NCBI GenBank assembly: GCA_033439265.1
Contig: JAVTVX010000017.1
Location: 5,427,001-5,491,000, forward strand
Direction: 5' to 3'
Length of the DNA stretch: 64,000 nucleotides
DNA from: Dillenia suffruticosa
Taxonomy: Eukaryota; Streptophyta; Magnoliopsida; Dilleniales; Dilleniaceae
The notes beneath the pieces were generated by a model. It had not been told where the DNA came from. It searched no databases and saw only the letters and a list, made by a program, of their open reading frames with translations. The position numbers and the translations under genes were made by a program. This document shows positions 10,722 to 24,194 of this stretch, piece by piece (the stretch's first letter is position 1; each line of letters opens with the position of its first letter).

Positions 10722-13700
10722 AATTTTTACAAGTATGGTTCAGTGGTTTGCTGGACCAAGTCGTAAGGAAGGTTTAGAAAATTGATAACGGTCAATTAAA
10801 GTTATATAATGTTTTTAATGAAAAAATTATTAAAATGCTAGGGTGTGAGTTTTAAGAATTAATAAAATAAAGCTACCAAATAACAGTTGCAACTCAACCC
10901 CAAAATCTGTTACGCTCACAAGCCAAAACATAAGAAGGGAGTGTATGGCTTAACGCATGAAGTTCATAATAATTTGTTATTCAACGAGGCTACAACTTTC
11001 CAAACTAGTTAAAAAAAATTAAAATTTCTCCATATTAATATTTTTTATTTTTTATTTTAAAAACATTTTAATATATTAAATTAATTAATATTTAATAATT
11101 ATAGTTATTTTATTATTTTTATAAAATAATTAATATTTATATAAAATTATTATAATTTTATTTTGATATATATATTTTTTTATATACATATATTTTATTT
11201 TATAAAATGTTAGCTTCTCGTATCCTTCCTTATCGTTCCTTTCTTGGCTTTTTCGCTAAGATCAACAGGTATCCTTCCTTGTCCGTTCTTATCTGTACTT
11301 GGGATCTCATTCAATTTTGCAGATTACCATGTGCTTGGTCAGCAAAACCTCTGATCCTAGGAAAATTATTGCTTTTGTTCTCGTATTTAATCTCTGGTAC
11401 CAAGTTGCTAGGAAGCAAACGACAAAATTATTTTGGACTCGGACCAAGTGGGCAATGCCGAGTGTGAACAAGCTATTGACTTGTCTACGGAGGGGCAACA
11501 GGGAAACACACGAGAGTCGCAGTTATCACTGCGTGTGGCCTACCGGGCAACTCTGGTTAATAGCGGATTATTCTCAATTTGGCTTATCTTGCAGAGGAGA
11601 CACCACGATTGACGAGAAACCCATGGTAAAATATTCGTTAAGTGAACTATTTCATCAACTATTTCACTGCGCTTTTATTTTAAACAGGTTGACTGATTTG
11701 GATCTAACGTTGAAGTAGTGTAGGGCTCTTATACGAACTGATCGAGTTTGAGTTGACCCAATAGTTTTATTATGTAATTAAGTTGAGTTAAATAATAAAA
11801 TTTTAAACTTAAAAACTCATTAAATAATTTGATAAAATATATTAATATATGCTATATATATAATTATAATATAAAAAATTAAATTAAATATAATATATTA
11901 ATAAAGTTTTATAAATTAAAAAAATCAAATTTTTGGATTTTTTATTCGATTTCGAATTTATTAAATTATGAACGAGTCGAATTCGAGTTATTATTATTAC
12001 TACTTGTCGAGTTTGAGTATTATTAAAAAATTCGAATTCAAGTTCGAATATAGGGTTACTCAAAATCAACTTAACTTGAATACACCGAGAGAGTGAGAGA
12101 GAGAGAGAGAATAACAAGTTAACTATCACTAGCAGTCCGTGAGACGGAACTACCCTGGTGCGTTCTTTTATATATATATATATATATATATCAATTTTTG
12201 TATAGCAATGATGATGTATTTTCTAATATTATTCATATCACATGGTCAATTTAATTGTTTGTATTATTGAAAGGATTAAATAAATCTGTTTTACTTAATA
12301 ATTTTTCATGCCACGTAAGAAAAAGAAGAGATCGATGGAATTAGATTAGGCATTGATTGCCGTCCTCTGGAATGTGGAGTGAGCTTAGGTTCGCCCAAGT
12401 AAGAATACTTTGATGTACAAGATCGTCCAAATATTAGATTTACAAATTCCATTCAACTCAGGAAGAGGTGGGTTAAGTTGAGCTTAATGCATGTAAATTA
12501 ATACAAAGACCATTGTACCAAAAAGAATTAATACAAAGACCAAAAATTTCTAATATAAGATATAATTTTAAATAAAAATACAATAATAATTTAAGACTGA
12601 ACATTATATTTTTGAAAATCACAAATTAAATAGTCATGAAGAAGTAGGTAGAATAGCTTAATCTATGTCCAGGGCTATAAGAAATATATTGTCTTCGTAT
12701 TACATCTTTGCTTATTATTTACGATCAAAACAATATATAAATTTATATTATTAGATTATGTATTTTTTTCCTGTTATTATTTATCTTCATGAGAGGGGAA
12801 AAAATTAGTGGTGAAAAATCCAAGGAGCTTCAATTTATGAACCAAAAAAAGAAAAAATCATCTCGCGTTTTAGGAAAATGTCCCTCACAGGATGTGTTCG
12901 TTGACTTTTTGTTCTTATCCCATGCATTGATCAATCATCAAACACTAAACTACATTTTGCGTGCAAGATTTTTGTACGACTGAAAATGGGACACGTCATC
13001 CCAATGATCTGATGCTGTTAACGTCGATGCTGGGACAAGGGTTTCTGAAATTAACACGAAATACAAAGGACAAATTATTCGAAATTGTTAGACTTGGGTT
13101 TATTTGGCTCTACTGACGATGACTATGCTAACTCTCAATCGATTTCAGTCGATCGGATCTGCAAAAAATTGTCAGAGAGTCATTTGGAAAAATTCTAATA
13201 CTCAAACCGAGAAAAACGAAAGTGATTTGATAAAAAATTTTAATACTCAGATTGAAAAACGGTTTTTGATAAAAGAAATAGATTAAAAGAGAGATTCGAA
13301 AGAGAGTCATTTGCCATGTATATATAGTTTATTTATGTGAGTTTCATATGCATCCAAAACTCCTAAACTCTAGTATTTTTATGGAAATGTCTCAAGATCA
13401 CGGGAATCATAGTGAGAGATCTCACTAGATCTAAAATATTATTATATAAAAAAATTCAAATCATCATAAATTTCTTTTTCTATCGGTTGTAATCAAAGAT
13501 TTTCTCATCGAATATGGACGTAGAATACTAAATAGATTTGAGAGTGGATTGAATAACTATCTAAAAGAGTCTGATCAGTATATACCGAGAGGAGAAGACA
13601 TGTCGTGTATAAATGACGTGTTTCGATGAGGTTTAGTGTATTTCGTTCATTGGGCCTTGGACCTGAGTCGTTCGTCAACGATCTTTCAGACCAGGTAACA

Positions 13701-14560
13701 TCATGATTCAAATAAAATTGGATTTGATTATAATTAAAAAAATATCAACAAAATAATCATCACAAGGAGTATCATCAAGATCAAAAGAAAAAGGTAAGAT
13801 TAAAATCAAAGCAGTAGATTTTTTATTTTATTTTATGTTTTTTATGACAGAAACACAGATTTGACATTTTTTTTTTATAGAGAGAAATCCATTATATTGT
13901 TAAAGAAATTTTTATGTAAAATCTATAACAACAATAATATTTTAGACAGTATAAGCAAACTCATGAACCATTAACTTGGAAGCGATGTTCGATAATGGTT
14001 GTCACAGGACATGGTTGTCACAACGTTCGATAACTTTGAAGCCATCTCTAAGCAGCCAACTTTGAAATCCATTATAATGCTCGAATATTCTTGACAACGT
14101 TGGGACATAGTTGTCACAAGACACTTGTTGTCGTCCAGAGGGGTTGGCATGCCGGGGTTTATTTTTCTTGACATCTTTAGCTCAACTAATAATAGAAGGT
14201 TTTAAAAAAAATTATAATTCATTGTATTTGATTTCAATAAATTCATTTTATTAAAAAAAATTAACATGACTCTAATCCTATATTAAAAATTATAAACAAT
14301 ATAAAATATAAAATATAATACTTTATTTTTTAAAAAATTATTATAATAAGTTAGATTTATATTAAAAATCTATTGTCACGAATAAATAAATATAATATTC
14401 TACATATAAAAATATAAAAATAAATGAAATCAAATATTCTAAAAATTAAATTTATGATTGATTTGATTTTGATATATAATATATTTTAATATATTTAAAT
14501 TAATAGCGAGACGATAATCATTTGGATAAAAGTGAACATAAATATAAAAAAAATAAAAAA
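10620..14560. other. Intergenic DNA, no gene recognised
   Basis: A higher-complexity block at 11207-11718 gives reading frames up to 139 codons. None resembles a known family, and there are no convincing splice sites or codon signature. Other contents are a (GA)n run at 10689-10718, a (TA)n run near 12171-12192, and repeated GGTTGTCACA phrases at 13995-14125 that could pair locally. The rest is AT-rich and unremarkable. Confidence 0.5.
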
Positions 14561-14572
14561 TCAGACAAACTC

Positions 14573-15378
14573 TTAAAAATATGAAGCAAAGGAATCAGAA
14601 TCAGGGTCGACAAAAATTTGGACGCTTATTGGAAGCGGAGTACCGAAGGCAGCTACGGACGCTACTTGGATGGTAATATCAAGGGCCTTGGCCAACCATT
14701 TTTTCCAGGCGCCTCCCTTCTTAATGGTCTTCACATCGCTGAAGGAACAAGAAAATGTTATCTCCCCCTGTGATTTTTGAGAACCCCTCTTCACCTCGCA
14801 ACTTACAATGTCTCCTTCTCTATTTCTATTTGATCAAGAAAATAGGTCCTTCATCGGAACGGACACTTCCCCAATGTATTCATCCTTCTGAAAATATCAT
14901 CCAACTCGAATTTAAAACTTTTATGTCAGTTGAAAATATTATTTTGTCATTGCTGACTTTTAAAAAAGTGTTCTTTCTTTATATTTTTGGGGGAGTAGAA
15001 TGGATTGCAGAAGAATTAATTTCTTTAATGACACTAAAATGAAAGAAAAATGGCATAACGCATGAGAGAGAGAGAGAGAGATGGATGGATGGAGGGACTG
15101 CTTTTGATTACCTTCCAAGTTCGCTTACAATATAGTTCGATTAGAAGCATGGCACCATAGACCGTCACTGCATTTCGCTTAGAGCGTACTTGACTGAGAA
15201 GTTCCAAGCTGGTCACCTCTTGCCTTTCTTGTCCACCTGAGTTCTCCTTACAGTTTTGGAAACTCCATTGATCGATATTTTCGCATAAACCTTCATCTTA
15301 GATTCTCTCCTCACGGCCTCTAGATTTTTGGCATCCATCACTGTTATTTTGAACAATTCTACAATTCACCCGGGTCAT
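14573..15378 (-). pseudogene. C2-domain (SRC2-like) pseudogene, copy 3
   Basis: This is a relative of the gene at 2708-3882 with the same two-exon layout. Exon 1 starts at 15378 (MTRVNCRIV). The frame then shifts, and sense resumes as VMDAKNLEAVRRESKMKVYA and later WNFSVKYALSE. A stop precedes the WNFS motif, and another frame must be used for LLIELYCKRTWK. The donor (AAG then GTAATC) and the acceptor before DEYIGEVSVPMKDLF are preserved. In exon 2 an in-frame TGA interrupts just after DLFS; the remainder (SQKSQGEITFSCSFSDVKTI) stays open to the stop at 14573. At least two frame changes and two stops make it non-coding. Intron and upstream DNA also match copy 1, so the unit was duplicated at DNA level, not by retroposition. 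Confidence 0.85.
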
Positions 15379-15719
15379 CTTTTCCACAAACTCTGAAAGA
15401 GGGAAGAAGAACAAGAACAAGAAGGGGGAGAGAGAGGGAGGGAGGGAAGGACGGTGATCACAAGTGAGCCAAAGAATGGATCTATGAAACACTAGCAGGA
15501 AACAAAAAAAAAAAAAAAAAAACCCTATGAAGATCGTCAAACCTTTTGATCGGAACAAGAAGAGAGAAGTTTGATGAATGAAGCAAATTTGTGGGAACGC
15601 AGATTGTGTTTGTGTTTTTTGCTCCCATAATGGAGTGCCTAAATAAATATTTGTGCAAGAGGACATGGTTCTGTGTTTTGGTCGTTCGCTTGGCTTTGAA
15701 TCGGTCAATTCTGCAACTA

Positions 15720-16960
15720 AACGAGTATGCTTGACTTAATTGATAATTTGCTAATGCTTTTCGACTTAAGTCTACTGGACCTCCTTATTTTGACGGATCC
15801 ACATGAGATCCTCCTTATTTGCCGATGCTTTCGGTTTTTTAATGGCATTTTTTAAATATAAAAAATATTTAATTCTAATATTTTCTCTTTCTTCGATTTA
15901 TTTCTTTCCACTTTTAAGAAAAAAAAAATAAATTTGAAAGAATTTCAAATCCATCCAAATTTTTTTTTTTTCTATCATATTTAAACTCTCAAAAAAATAA
16001 AGAAAAATCATAACAAATTTTGCATCGATTATTTCCACACCAGGTGATTGAACTAGATCTAAGGGTGAAGCAGAGAGAGCGAGGGAGCATAACAAATTGT
16101 AAATCACTTGGTATCCTGCAAGAGAATTATTTCAAAATTTTCTTAATTAAAATTTTAATTTAGTATAATAATAACATATCTTTTAATTTAATTTATATTA
16201 CATCATCAATTTAATTTTTTTTATTTTTCATCATAAAAATATAATTACAAGTCCCACCACTCATCGCCAAAGCATCTTTGACTATTCTAAAAAATAGAAA
16301 CACTCGAACCTATTTTTAATTTAAATGAAGCATCCTTGATAGCGCATCGTATCACCCAAAACAATTGACCCACGATCAAGTTGGCCATGCAGAGCCCAAA
16401 CCCCCAACCCCCCCCCCCCCCAAATATATATATATATATATATATATAAATTATAAAAATAGATAACATCACCGTGTGAGGCCTGGCACTTAAGAAGTTA
16501 AAGCATCAATTGTCAAAGACCTATTTTGTCTCTACTCTTCGCATAATGTACAGCGAACGAGTGATTAAAATGTCTTATGGTTTGAACAATAATTAGCCAT
16601 GATTGCACATTTTCGATATTAGAAATAATTAATTCCTTTTCGGTCCACAAGCCTTTTGTTGAACTATAAAAGAAAAAAAATTATAATATTATGCACATAG
16701 AAATTCTGCAAGTCATATAAGGGGTTAGGAGCAAATCAATTGCCAAAATTTCATTCGCCCAAAGTCTAATCACAAGCAGGGTAGACTGAACGCCAACCAC
16801 TCCATAATTTACCAGCTTTGCTAGACAAATGCCCCAGAATGATCGGGTAAAAATGAAGAATGAAACATGGATGATTGCAGATTAGCACCTCCTTGCGATT
16901 TCACACGTACGAGCCAGGTGCACTGCCTTGTGTAAGCAATAATCGGGTGTGCATCATTTG
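15720..16960. other. Intergenic DNA and probable 3' end of the O-fucosyltransferase transcript
   Basis: AT-rich. It contains a 14-base C run (16408-16421) joined to a (TA)n tract (16424-16446). The duplicated CAAAACAATTGACCC block near 16355 also occurs near 6548. Sequence from about 16740 to 16966 is less AT-rich and is probably the 3' UTR of the gene that ends at 16967. Confidence 0.5.
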
Positions 16961-16966
16961 AGTTTG

Positions 16967-19900
16967 TTATCCCTGTATGCACCTGCATTCTGGGAAAGGA
17001 TATTCATAGATTGAAGACCCTCTATGCGACTTTCTGGATTTCGGTACCATCATTCCTGCATGGTCACTTTCATCGAGCATGTCTTCCATGTGCTCCTTGA
17101 AAGCCTTCCAACTGTGAAACCAGGAAAGATTGATGATGGTATAACATGGTCAACTCCAAAAGACCAGAATTGCATCCAGGCAGAATTTGGTTCATGACAA
17201 GTTGTGACTATTTGTGGTAAAACATTTCTGCAGACAAAAAAAACCTAGGTAGATCTGCAATGCAAAACTATTACCTGAGATTCGTGTCCTGCAGGAGAAC
17301 AACAAGTTTACGTTTATCAGGCTTGATGGTCTTAGAATGTCCACCATTTAGGAATCTGCGATGACCCATTACAAGCTGTGGGAAGTTTCCCCCTTGAGTT
17401 GTCACAAATACTTCACTTTGTAAGCTGACACTGTAGTCCAATGCTGCTAACCTGGATGAGTATCCCTACAACCAACAAAAGATGACAGAGAACTGTATTC
17501 AGGTCATTTAGCTCTGTGGCTCATAACCACAAACTGGCCAAACAACTCAAATCTGAGAATTTTTGCACTTATTTTCAGACTTGATTTATAAGGAAGAAAG
17601 TACCCCGGAAGTGAATACAATTATTATTATTTTTTTTTTCTCTGTGGTTTAGGACATGCATCAAAAAACATATAAACCGTCAGTCATACCAGGAAAGAAT
17701 AAAATTTGCGAGCACAATGCATGGACAGTACCCCAGAGCTGAATATCATCAGCCAACATAATTGCAAGGACTGCACGTTCTCATGTAAGACCCAAGAACT
17801 CCCTCATGACTAAGAATCTTCTAATAATTGACCTAGCCAAACAGAAGTATCAGGCAGAACTTTTCTCTTCTTCGATAGCAAATTGCACGTACTTGTCCTA
17901 CAGTTTTCTAACATGTCTATATTAGGAGCAATTATATCTATAAACCAGTTCAGGCCTCCACGGCATTAAAACTAGAGGACTTGCCATTCGAAGCATTCGT
18001 TAAGGAAAACTAGTGGCACTGATGAAAAACAAGTTCACAGCTTTGGGAAGGATAGAAAAGTGGGTGGATATATGACCATGGAACAAATACTTCAGCTCCC
18101 ACCATTGGAAAAAGCGACCCACTTAAGCACTATAACTTGATTGAGGAGTAGATGCTACTAGAAGCAGCCTTCTTTAATTAAAACACATGCTTCGCTGGCA
18201 AAGCTGATCCAAGCTTATAATTAACGTCATGGAACATGAACTTTCAGCAAAATTTATATACAGAGTAAGAACAACTAACCATAAAGGGAGCAAGCTCATA
18301 CGGAGCTGCAAGGGACTCCTTTGTCTGGAGAAAGGGAAACATCTGTAGCAAAGGAGCTAAATTCCTCTCCGCTTGATAAATTGGTCCAGAAGCTAAATAA
18401 ATTGAAGTGTTGTTGCTAAATCCCATTCCACGTAGCATCATCCCAACCTATGCTGACAAGACAACACATGAAAAAGAACCCATGATCGTGTGCAAGCAAG
18501 TTATGATGGGGTATGACCTTTCAATATTGACAGGCTAAAACATCCACATAACAGACTCTGATGAGTGCAGGAAGAAAAAAAGCAAAATAATTTCACTTCA
18601 ATGCTGTACATAAAATACTCCTTCAGCAGATTGTAAAAGTAATGGAACCAAAGATTGATTAGACCTTAATGTTATCCATCTAATTTGATCAAGTAAAGCC
18701 CCTCCGGTAGCTATTGAGGCAAGCATTTGATTAAAACATGTTCCTGGACAGGGTTTTCATTGGGGGACTTCATTGGAAAGATCTTAAAATGCAAAAACAA
18801 AAGCTACTCTTAAAAATTGTAGAGCTGGAAAATGAAATTACAAGGTACCTCCACAGGGGTCAAGGGGCATTTTCCATTGAATCGATTAAGGTCTGGTCTA
18901 ATTACACGACCAGGACGTGTAAACTTTCCTTTCCACCCTTTCTCACGAATAGAATCCATTTGAAATTTTTCTGCTCTTCCTCCATCATATAAGCAGCATG
19001 AGAAGGCAACCATATCCTACAAGTTGACGTTCAACATAAAATTAAGTACAATAAAATTAAATATTTTAACATCTTAAAATGATAGCTGAGATGCTTAATG
19101 AAAATTGGTACCTCTTCAAACCTGAGGTGAACAGAGAGGTACTTTCCACCTGTCCGTTTACTTTTCTCAATCATTCGATCAACTAGCTTCTTTGCCATTG
19201 TTGAAATGGGAGGCGAGAATCTCAGTGCCTTATAATTGGTTAGGCATCTTAGCATCTGGATATTAAGTGGAACATCCATTGCTAATCTGGAAGCAAACGG
19301 GGCAATTTGGACAACCCTAACTCAAAAATAGCAACACCATGTCAAAATTGAACTCCGTACCTATTAGAAAGCAAGGGAAAAGAAAGCAAGGGAAAGAATA
19401 CTAAGTGACGATGAATAAATGACCTTTAGATATCCTAGACATTCTTATGACCTTTTTCAATTTTTGGGCAATCATCTCTATAAGAGATTATTTCCTTAAA
19501 TTGCATTTTGTTGGACAGCATACATAAATAAATTTAGCAGGCAGTCAATAGAGCAACATATATTTTCAATCATAAAATATGCACAGGCACAATGACAAAA
19601 AAGGTGTGAGAACAATAGCTGAGCATTTTATTAAAGCTCAGCTTGTTTTAAGCATCATAGTTCATAAGCCAAAAAATGCAAGTATTCGCACATTGTATTA
19701 GTAAGAGTAAGAAAAATAATCTTGTACCTACCCCTGCTCACGAAGGACGGGATAAACTTCTGTCAAGTAATAATGGGAGGATGCCCAAGCCTGAACTCTT
19801 AAGTTTGGGACATTGCTGATATTGTAATTATACTTTTCCATCAAAACATGGGGTAGCTCCTGAACAACTTTCACATGTCCCTCAAGCGTGGTGATGAAAT

Positions 19901-22900
19901 GGTCAACATCATATATATCACCAAACTCACTGTCAACAAAACAAGAAACCAGAAATATGTGAGAACACAAGAAAACATGATTACAGATATTGCACAACTG
20001 TAACACCCATGTTCTAGTAATTTTTTTAAATCGAGTATGCCTTGAGTAAGGCATATGATATACACATCACAGAAACTGCTATACTCGCAGAAGAAGTTGG
20101 TAAACAAATCTGACAAGAACTATAATACTTATTTGTTAGATGTTTTAGAAATGAAAAGCAGGCATACTGCCATCATTTGAATGGGTATGTTCTTGGTACG
20201 GTAACCAAACCATGCTTTTCATATGAGAATTCACTCGTCTACAATGGCTAATTCTAAAACTATATTGTGCAGTCATAACATTGAGTGAGGACAGACATGC
20301 ATGTAAATTAGGGAAAAGGCCACATCGACAGGAAGGAATCATAAACAATTTAAATTTACCTAAATTTGTCAATGATTAGGACAAGGATACAGAAACAGGA
20401 GATGAGTAGATAAAGATACTACAGATACTAACCTTGGATCCAACCATACACTATTATATTCAAAGCGCGGGAGGACAAGTGTTGCATTCAAAAGCCCTGC
20501 AACAGCTACGGCATTGCAGATCTGCCAAATAATGACCAAGAGTGTTAAAAACAAACTCCATGAACAAGGACACAATTTTAGGTACTATATGATCCATATT
20601 TGGCAGGTCGTGGTGAACCTTTCAAGGACTTTTCATTTGGTCACTTTGAGCTTGTGTGGACATTTTTTAACTTGCTCCCAGCAAAAAAGAAAATAAAGCA
20701 CATCCAGAGTCACCAAAATAGTTTCACTTCTGACACAACCAGACTGATCTTAGTGCCAATTGCTGACAAAACAGACGAGACAGAGAGAGAGAGAGAGAGA
20801 GATGGAAAAACCAAAAACACGTTTTTGCCAAAATCCAAAGTATCTTGTCATGTTGTTTAAAGAAGGATGTACATGCCAATGTCTTTTGTCATCATCTCTA
20901 GAAGATGGAGTGAAAGCACAATGAGAAACATTATATATCACCAGAAAATGAGGTGACAAAAGACGGAAACATAACATGTTTATGAGGAGAAAAAAAAAAG
21001 TCAGATTCAAATACAAAGTTCTGCTTGAAAATCCTATTCCCCAAAAAAATAAATAAATAAACAAGAGCAGGTTAGAGATCTCAGTTACATACCGAAGAAC
21101 GTTGTTGGTTAAGACCACCATTAGCCTCAATAATCAAGTAAAAACTGCTCTCTTGGAACTCTGGAAGACAACAATAAGCATTGAAGATCGTCATAAACCA
21201 AGCTATGGTTTTTTCTCATCATTCTCCAGCACAGCATTATTTTTCGTCTAATTCTGATCTAATCAAGATCTACTGCACGGCATTTTGCAATCATAAAATA
21301 ATGAAATAAATAAATTTTGACTTTTCCTCACCCAATTTTTGTCCATTAGCTTGTCGTGTACAAGGTTTCTGCCCTTTAAGCCTTCTTCTGTTGTATTGCC
21401 ATAGAGAGGCAAGCTACAAAGCAAAACAGCATATTATATGTAAGATAAAGACCAATGCGTCTAAGCCATGATAACCAATATTGGCAACAGCGAACGTTTA
21501 GATTGTTTCTTTCTACACCAAGGGGACAAAATAAAATGATCCCCGTTGTCGAAAACATGTTCCATGTCTTGGTGGTACGGTATGGCCTCCTTTCATCTGA
21601 TCTCCACCACCAATCGAACTCCACATAAAAGACTTGAATTAAAAATAAGGGAAGGTATGTAACTCTATGGGCCATTACATGACTAGATCGTCTAGATAAG
21701 GTTACTCTGCAGATTGGCCATGCTCAACATCAAATCCTCATATATATCCATAGAGGGTCTCTTGATTCCTTGTTTCGTGCAAATAATTCAACCATTTCCC
21801 CAGATAAGAGAAGATGTGAGGAATTAAGACATCAGCCGCTGCTCTTCCAAAACGTCATGCATTATTTTGCTTTCTCGGACACTTCAAAAGCTTAATCTTT
21901 GAGGAGTGGTACGTATGTAAGCACTAAAATCCAAGCACTCCAAAGCTCAAGAAACGGCAATCAATGCTCTCGATTTTAGAAACAACCCACATGACCTTTT
22001 GGCGTTGGACCATAATCTTGTGGGAAAACAACTATGACAGCTATGCATCATAATCACAAACAAGGAACCAAATTCCAGCAAAAGAAATATGCTAATTCAC
22101 GTGAAATTCCACAGATTAAGCAATGCATACACTAAAAATAGAAATGAGAATAAAAAGAACCAAAGCACAATTTCCTCCCTAGAGGCCGTGAGAGCAAGTA
22201 TGATTAAATGGAACTTCTAGCAGGCTAGGCTCTTGATTGACGTATTGTGCCGGGCTGTCTTTAGAGTTGTAGCAATGGCTCACCCAAATGGTGACACCCA
22301 ATGAAATAGAACACTAGTTGTCTTAAAGCGACACCATCCTCCACAATACGGACAGATTCAAGAAAATTTTAAAAATAAAATAAAATATAAAAATTTACTA
22401 TTTAAATTTCCAAAGTGTTTACATAATCAAAATAATTTCAAAAATGGGCACCATGGCTTCTATGGTGGCAAAAAAGTGTTTACGTAATACTAAATTTCAG
22501 TTTATATTTTCCGATCGCAGAACCAAAATTCAGAAAAACCCCAAATCACTTCAGATCGGAGCTAAGTCAAGTGGTGGCAAAAGAAAAAAGTAGGGTGGAG
22601 CAAAACATAATTATAAAAGATAATTAAAACAATGTCTATACATGAACGACAAGAATTAGAACAAGGAAACAAACCCAAATATAAAAGCACCCAATAAATA
22701 GATAAGCATAATCATAAAATTAAAACCGAAATTATGGAGCAAAACCTCAACGGTTGAAGAGTTATCGGACCGAATATCATTCCAGAATCTCTGAAACGTC
22801 TCGGGACTGCGATAAACAGAGCCAGGGAGGGCAGGGTGGGTGTGCAAGACAGAGAAGAATCGAGCAAAGCACATGATCGCACCCGAAATGTACAATAGAG

Positions 22901-23054
22901 GCAAGAGAACGAAGTAAAGGAGATTACGGCGGAAATGAATTTGGGTTTTAGTAAAATGCCGGCGCCGGTGGAGGGGGAGAACGGCGTGACGGCGAGGTGA
23001 TGACGGTGGGCATGACGAAATGTTGTTTTCCGTCGCGTAGCCGTTTGTTGTCAT
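16967..23054 (-). CDS. O-fucosyltransferase (GT65-like/DUF246) family protein, nine exons
   Basis: Minus-strand exons are 23054-22746, 21158-21093, 20521-20433, 19929-19732, 19316-19112, 19016-18849, 18447-18280, 17465-17275 and 17111-16967, giving about 512 residues. Exon 1 encodes a short basic cytosolic tail and one membrane anchor ([17 protein letters not shown]), as in type II Golgi glycosyltransferases. Family motifs in order are [41 protein letters not shown], the sugar-nucleotide site [38 protein letters not shown], and [20 protein letters not shown]. The tail ends [13 protein letters not shown]. All junctions keep frame. The exon 1/2 junction is ambiguous: 22727 joined to 21160 also keeps frame. 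The protein probably transfers fucose or a related deoxysugar to a glycan or protein in the Golgi; the exact acceptor is unknown. It resembles the Arabidopsis At1g53770 subgroup, a recollection and not a search result. Confidence 0.92.
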
Positions 23055-23055
23055 T

Positions 23056-23108
23056 TTGAGAGAGAGAGAGAGAGAGACCGGATGATGTTCCCCCCGGGGG
23101 GGGGGGGG
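23056..23108. repeat. (GA)n tract plus C6G13 homopolymer pair upstream of the O-fucosyltransferase
   Basis: A GA run (23059-23077) is followed by six C and thirteen G (23090-23108). Both lie within 55 bp upstream of the start codon at 23054, so they are in the leader or core promoter. The C/G junction forms a palindrome, and the G run is a plausible quadruplex former or a sequencing artefact. Confidence 0.8.
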
Positions 23109-24077
23109 TTCTGTTAAAATGGGGGTTATGTGGAAATCATCTTGAACTTGAGAGTGTTCTTCCTTTTTTGCGGTGATGTATGCATTCCGGGTGCAACTGT
23201 TCCTTTTGCTTTTATGGAAGTTTAAGAGAGAGAGATTGTTTCAGTACGGATGTTTTAGAGAGAGAGAGAGAGAGAGAAATAGGTTTGCTGTGTTGGGAGT
23301 TTGATTTCTCTCAGCTCAGCGTCCTCATCGCTTGGAGAACAAATATTCCTCGGTTTATCTTTTTTAACCTTTTCTTCTTTTCTTAACCATAAAAGCAAAA
23401 CTATACAATTATCTACCCTTATTTCTGTTGTTTTTTATTATTCTTGAAGAAGATAAAGTTTTGTTATGACCCTGAAAAAAATATATATTAATGAACATAA
23501 TTATAATTATTTAAAATTAGATATATCAATTTAAAAAAAAAAAAAAAAAAGCTCAAGTAAAAGACTTAAAGACCAATTGGGGCAAATAAATTATTCTGAT
23601 CAAACTCAAGTTAATTTTCAAGATAACCGCATTTGACTTCGTTTTATCTCACACAATTTTCATCCGGATTTACTCTCTTTCTTGAACGTTGGAGAGGAAT
23701 AGGACTGATGTAATTGTTTAGTATTAATATGAATTTGTAGTAATCTTGTCAAAACATAAGTTGCCCTTCCTAGATGGAATCAAACCCCTTGATCTTGTGG
23801 GCAAAGAAAGCAAATAAGAAAAGCTCGGACCCGAAAAAGAACAGGGACATTCTCTCTCTTTTCTATTTTCCGAACAAGCAAAAGCAGATGAAATTAAAGT
23901 GTGATTGCGAAAAGACCATAGGAACTCCACTTGCATTAATCGTATTTCTTTTCTAAAAACAAAAAAAAACAAAAAAAATTAGTGGTTTCCTTGTGGGTCC
24001 CAAACGTTATTTTAAATTCCGAGATAATAATAATCTTTGACAATATTTGAATTTGATTGCATCAGTAACACCAATTT

Positions 24078-24194
24078 TGACTCACCAGGGGTGAGTCAAT
24101 TCCGCCAAACCGAAAAAATTGGGTTTGGCTAAGAATCTTACCGGCTACAGCCGGTGATCCGCAACTGAAGAAACGGCAACGCCGCCCTCGGGCC
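24078..24194. other. Cluster of consecutive perfect inverted repeats
   Basis: Three perfect stems occur in a row. The first is TTGACTCACC / GGTGAGTCAA (24078-24087 with 24091-24100, loop AGG). The second is GCCAAACC / GGTTTGGC (24105-24112 with 24123-24130, ten-base loop). The third is ACCGGC / GCCGGT (24141-24146 with 24151-24156, loop TACA). A weaker GCCC/GGGC pairing follows at 24185-24194. The block is markedly GC-richer than its surroundings and is not coding. It could be a structured RNA, a transposon end or a relic; no family was recognised. Confidence 0.6.

Noticed and set aside
11207..11718. Frames up to 139 codons with balanced composition
   Set aside because: No recognisable motif, splice sites or family resemblance; left as unexplained intergenic DNA.
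13960..14130. Repeated GGTTGTCACA phrases as a possible small-RNA hairpin
   Set aside because: Pairing is short and imperfect and no mature small RNA was recognised.
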